DNA of 64,000 nt from Bradyrhizobium sp. Tv2a-2 (GTDB lineage Bacteria; Pseudomonadota; Alphaproteobacteria; Rhizobiales; Xanthobacteraceae). The position numbers and the translations under genes are program-made. This document shows positions 62,053-64,000 of the stretch, piece by piece. The DNA lies in contig NZ_AXAI01000026.1 of NCBI RefSeq assembly GCF_000472425.1, positions 19,078 through 83,077 on the forward strand, in the 5' to 3' direction. Positions within the stretch are counted from its first letter, which is position 1. Every line of letters starts with the position of its first letter. The notes under the pieces are model-generated. The model ran no database searches. It was not told the origin of the DNA and saw only the letters and a list, made by a program, of their open reading frames with translations.

Positions 62053-63033
62053 TTACATCAAAGCGCCTGCACCTTGCGCGTCAGCCTTGCGAACATTGTC
62101 CTTGTTCGAGGCAGGGGCAGACGCGCGGCGGAATTTGTCCAGCGCGCTCGTCCAGTCGCAAACACGAGCAACCTTGATGAACGCGTCAAGCGCCGGCGAA
62201 TACTGCCTCCCCGCCATGGCCAAAAGCTGCACCTCGCGCCGGACGGGGTCGCCCTCAATTGGAATAGCGGCGAGCGACGGCAGCCTGGGAGCGTGCTCTG
62301 GCGCCAGGATGGCCCCAAAACCGGCGGATGCCATTTGCTGAAGATGCCTTTCCTGATCGCTCCTGTGCACAACTTTAGGGCCTGGATGGTCGGCAAAACA
62401 AGTCTTCTTGAATCGGTCCGCGACGTCGCATCCGACCCTTTCGAGAAACACCGCCTCATGCAAGTCTTGGAGCGGGATAACGGTTTGCCCCGCCATCGGA
62501 TGTTTTCGAGACAGGACGAGAACGTACCGCTCCTCGAACAGCTGCCAGCGATCGATACGCTCAGGTAGCTCCACGGCGTCACCGACGAGTGCGGCATTGA
62601 TCTCGCCGTCCAAAAGCATCGCAACGAGCCCGTTGGCATCCGCCTCGCGCAGATCCACTCGAAGGTCAGGGATTATCCTGGCGAGCTCCAAGAGCAATTC
62701 CGTGATGAGTGCGGCGGAGACTGACGGCACCAGCCCGATCTTGAGCGGGGCAATTGTCTTCTTTTGATAGCCTCGCGCCTGAAGCCGTACCGCCTCCATG
62801 GCGGCAAATATTTTCTCCAGCGTGGGCAAAATCATTTTTCCCAGCTCAGTGAGCTGGGTGAGGTGACGTTCACGGTGAATCAGCGCGCCACCGAGTTCTT
62901 GCTCCAGCTTCTGTACCGCCTTTGTCAGCGCCGGCTGGGTCACATTGCATTGCTCCGCAGCCCGCGTAAAATTGAGTGTCCTTGCTAGGGCTAGGAAATA
63001 TCGCACCTGATGAAGCTGCAGCTGCATACTCAT
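62053..63033 (-). CDS. LysR-family transcriptional regulator
   Basis: 326 residues. The N-terminal winged HTH reads VRYFLALARTLNFTRAAEQC, then NVTQPALTKAVQKLEQELGG (about 10-49), followed by the two-lobed effector domain (about 95-300). It is closest in style to CysB/OxyR-like LysR proteins without extra domains. The last 25 or so residues (ASNKDNVRKADAQGAGALM) look like an extension. The target is probably on the divergent side, where no intact gene remains. Confidence 0.9.
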   Translation of the reverse strand: MSMQLQLHQVRYFLALARTLNFTRAAEQCNVTQPALTKAVQKLEQELGGALIHRERHLTQLTELGKMILPTLEKIFAAMEAVRLQARGYQKKTIAPLKIGLVPSVSAALITELLLELARIIPDLRVDLREADANGLVAMLLDGEINAALVGDAVELPERIDRWQLFEERYVLVLSRKHPMAGQTVIPLQDLHEAVFLERVGCDVADRFKKTCFADHPGPKVVHRSDQERHLQQMASAGFGAILAPEHAPRLPSLAAIPIEGDPVRREVQLLAMAGRQYSPALDAFIKVARVCDWTSALDKFRRASAPASNKDNVRKADAQGAGALM

Positions 63034-63481
63034 ACTCGAAAGATTTGCCGTGGTTCGGGCCGTTCAAGTTCGTTGCCATAGTAGGAACTTCTTACTTCAG
63101 GCGACGCCAAGCTGCGAAGTCACTTGTCCAGCAGAGGATAGAACAGGGTCCAAACGTCATCGTTCTTGGCACTCGCGATATGGCAGAAGGCGCGTTTCCT
63201 CCTTTGCTCTCACTTAGGCGGTCTGAGCGTGTGGCTCATGATGATTGAATTATAGTAGCCCCACCCGTAGGTGTTGGCCAAACGCTTGGTATCCTTGACG
63301 GTTACATCGGCGCCATTAGTCGATGCAGTTAACGCTGGGAATATGCGCATCCTTGTTCTCCGTGACCCTGCTGTGCCCGATGTTCTTGCGAACTAGAGAT
63401 AGAGCGGTTTGGTCGCGGCGTTAAGCGCAGTTCTTGTTACGGCGTTCTCATTCTTGCGGTTTGTTGTGAGCCTCCTCCGAA
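63034..63481. other. 448-bp spacer between LysR and the IS remnant
   Basis: No supported gene. It would hold the LysR promoter, and its composition is less GC-rich than the left part of the window. Short frames here do not resemble known proteins. Confidence 0.5.
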
Positions 63482-63840
63482 TTGATGGACACCCTGTAGT
63501 AGGCTTGAAGAGCCAGGAGGTTCGGATGGAAGGACGTCAACGTCGGTCGTTTACGGGACGACTACAAGCGGCAAGCGGTTGATCTCGTAGCGTCGAGGGG
63601 GCGCCCGATCGGATCTGTTGCCAGGGAGCTTGGCTTGCGCGGTTCCGTGCTGCTCAAGGATTCCGTGCTGCTCAAGACGGAGTTCGTCCACCACAGGTAC
63701 TATGCAACACGGGCGGAAGCCACGGATATCTTTGCCTATATCGAAGGCTTCTACAATCGAACTCGTCGTCACTCCGCCATCGGCTTTATCAGCCCGATCG
63801 AGATGGAGCTAAAAAAGCAGCTTAACTCTGTCCATTTTTT
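63482..63840 (+). mobile_element. Internally deleted IS3-family element
   Basis: The ends share ATGGACA in inverted orientation (TTGATGGACACC at the left, TGTCCATTTTTT at the right). An OrfA start at 63526 (preceded by AGGAGG) reads MEGRQRRSFT, then shifts by one base near 63556 into DDYKRQAVDLVASRGRPIGS, an IS3 OrfA N-terminus. It then jumps to the OrfB C-terminus (KTEFVHHRYYATRAEA, EGFYNRTRRHSAIGFISPIE). The junction carries an 18-bp tandem duplication (63643-63678). The middle of the transposase, including the catalytic DDE part, is gone. Confidence 0.8.
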
Positions 63841-63854
63841 CGGGGGAAGATCAG

Positions 63855-63901
63855 TTCAAATCACGCTGCCTGATTTGATTGTGTAGGCAGCGTGAATTGA
63901 A
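63855..63901. repeat. 17-bp inverted repeat spanning the end of the rightmost gene
   Basis: TTCAAATCACGCTGCCT (63855-63871) and AGGCAGCGTGAATTGAA (63885-63901) pair with one mismatch over a 13-nt loop. The stem includes the stop codon and the last sixteen or so codons' region of the partial kinase gene on the minus strand. It could act as a transcript end structure. Confidence 0.6.
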
Positions 63902-64000
63902 AAGTCGCGCCCCGAGGTTGGGCGGCGGTGGCCCATAGGCGCCCCCCATGCGCTTCAATGATGGAGCGGCAGATCGATAGACCCATCCCCAAGCCGCCAG
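63861..64000 (-). CDS. Histidine kinase, C-terminal fragment cut by window edge
   Basis: The minus strand reads GLGMGLSICRSIIEAHGG then RLWATAAQPRGATFQFTLP and ends QSNQAA before a TGA at 63863-63861. This is the G2 box and terminal strand of a HATPase_c domain as in FixL- or PAS-type sensor kinases. The rest of the gene lies beyond the right edge. It is only 46 residues here but the motif is unambiguous. Confidence 0.85.
   Translation of the reverse strand, partial: GGLGMGLSICRSIIEAHGGRLWATAAQPRGATFQFTLPTQSNQAA

Overview
The window looks like a chromosomal stretch from a slow-growing rhizobial alphaproteobacterium, most probably Bradyrhizobium or a close relative. This rests on the GC-rich coding style, the characteristic nitrate-assimilation operon (NarK transporter, single-domain hemoglobin, FAD reductase, NasC), several families of dispersed intergenic inverted repeats typical of such genomes, and the paralog-rich content (HWE kinase, TRAP and ABC uptake systems, many catabolic enzymes). 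No rRNA, intact tRNA or CRISPR array was found.

Layout. 1-4.8 kb: the 3' part of a CcdA-like thiol transporter, an HWE-type histidine kinase, a class-C beta-lactamase-fold esterase, and an intradiol ring-cleavage dioxygenase. 4.8-11.1 kb: a long regulatory intergenic region (33-bp palindrome, sigma54-like promoter, structured leader), then narK-bjgb-flp-nasC for nitrate uptake, nitrate reduction and nitric oxide handling. 11.2-16.6 kb: an SMP-30 lactonase, an aldo/keto reductase, an EamA exporter, a zinc-type alcohol dehydrogenase and an FAH-family enzyme. 16.7-21.6 kb: a chemoreceptor and an Lrp-type regulator divergent from a large pyruvate-dehydrogenase-E1-like enzyme. 21.9-30.5 kb: a probable uronate/sugar-acid oxidation module (aldehyde dehydrogenase, SMP-30 lactonase, uronate-dehydrogenase-like SDR, IlvD/Edd dehydratase) ending in a DctPQM TRAP transporter. 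30.5-34.7 kb: a divergent crotonase, a ferredoxin-reductase-like flavoprotein and two PfkB sugar kinases.

34.9-44.2 kb: a co-directional block of a two-domain VOC protein, a TetR regulator, an NMT1/SsuABC-type ABC importer, and four tightly packed or overlapping enzyme genes: an enolase-superfamily protein, a Gfo/Idh/MocA dehydrogenase, a DapA-like (DUF993-type) TIM-barrel protein and a sugar-phosphate isomerase-like protein. This is the best candidate for an uncharacterised pathway. 44.6-48.6 kb: a cyclopropane-fatty-acid synthase, then a cytochrome P450 divergent from a split ThDP-dependent decarboxylase pair (ComD/ComE-like). 48.7-53.9 kb: a TetR-controlled RND efflux pump. 54-58.9 kb: a periplasmic binding protein, a Cache-HAMP-GAF histidine kinase and a receiver-adenylate cyclase, which together suggest a ligand-to-cAMP signalling line.

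From about 58.9 kb the character changes to lower coding density and more AT-rich spacers. A truncated 3' half of a tRNA-Lys(CUU)-like sequence sits at the junction. It is followed by a frameshifted membrane-protein gene, a broken AraC HTH, a PPOX-family protein, an NTF2-like protein, a LysR regulator, an internally deleted IS3-type element and the 3' end of a histidine kinase running off the window. This is most simply read as the edge of a decaying integration zone.
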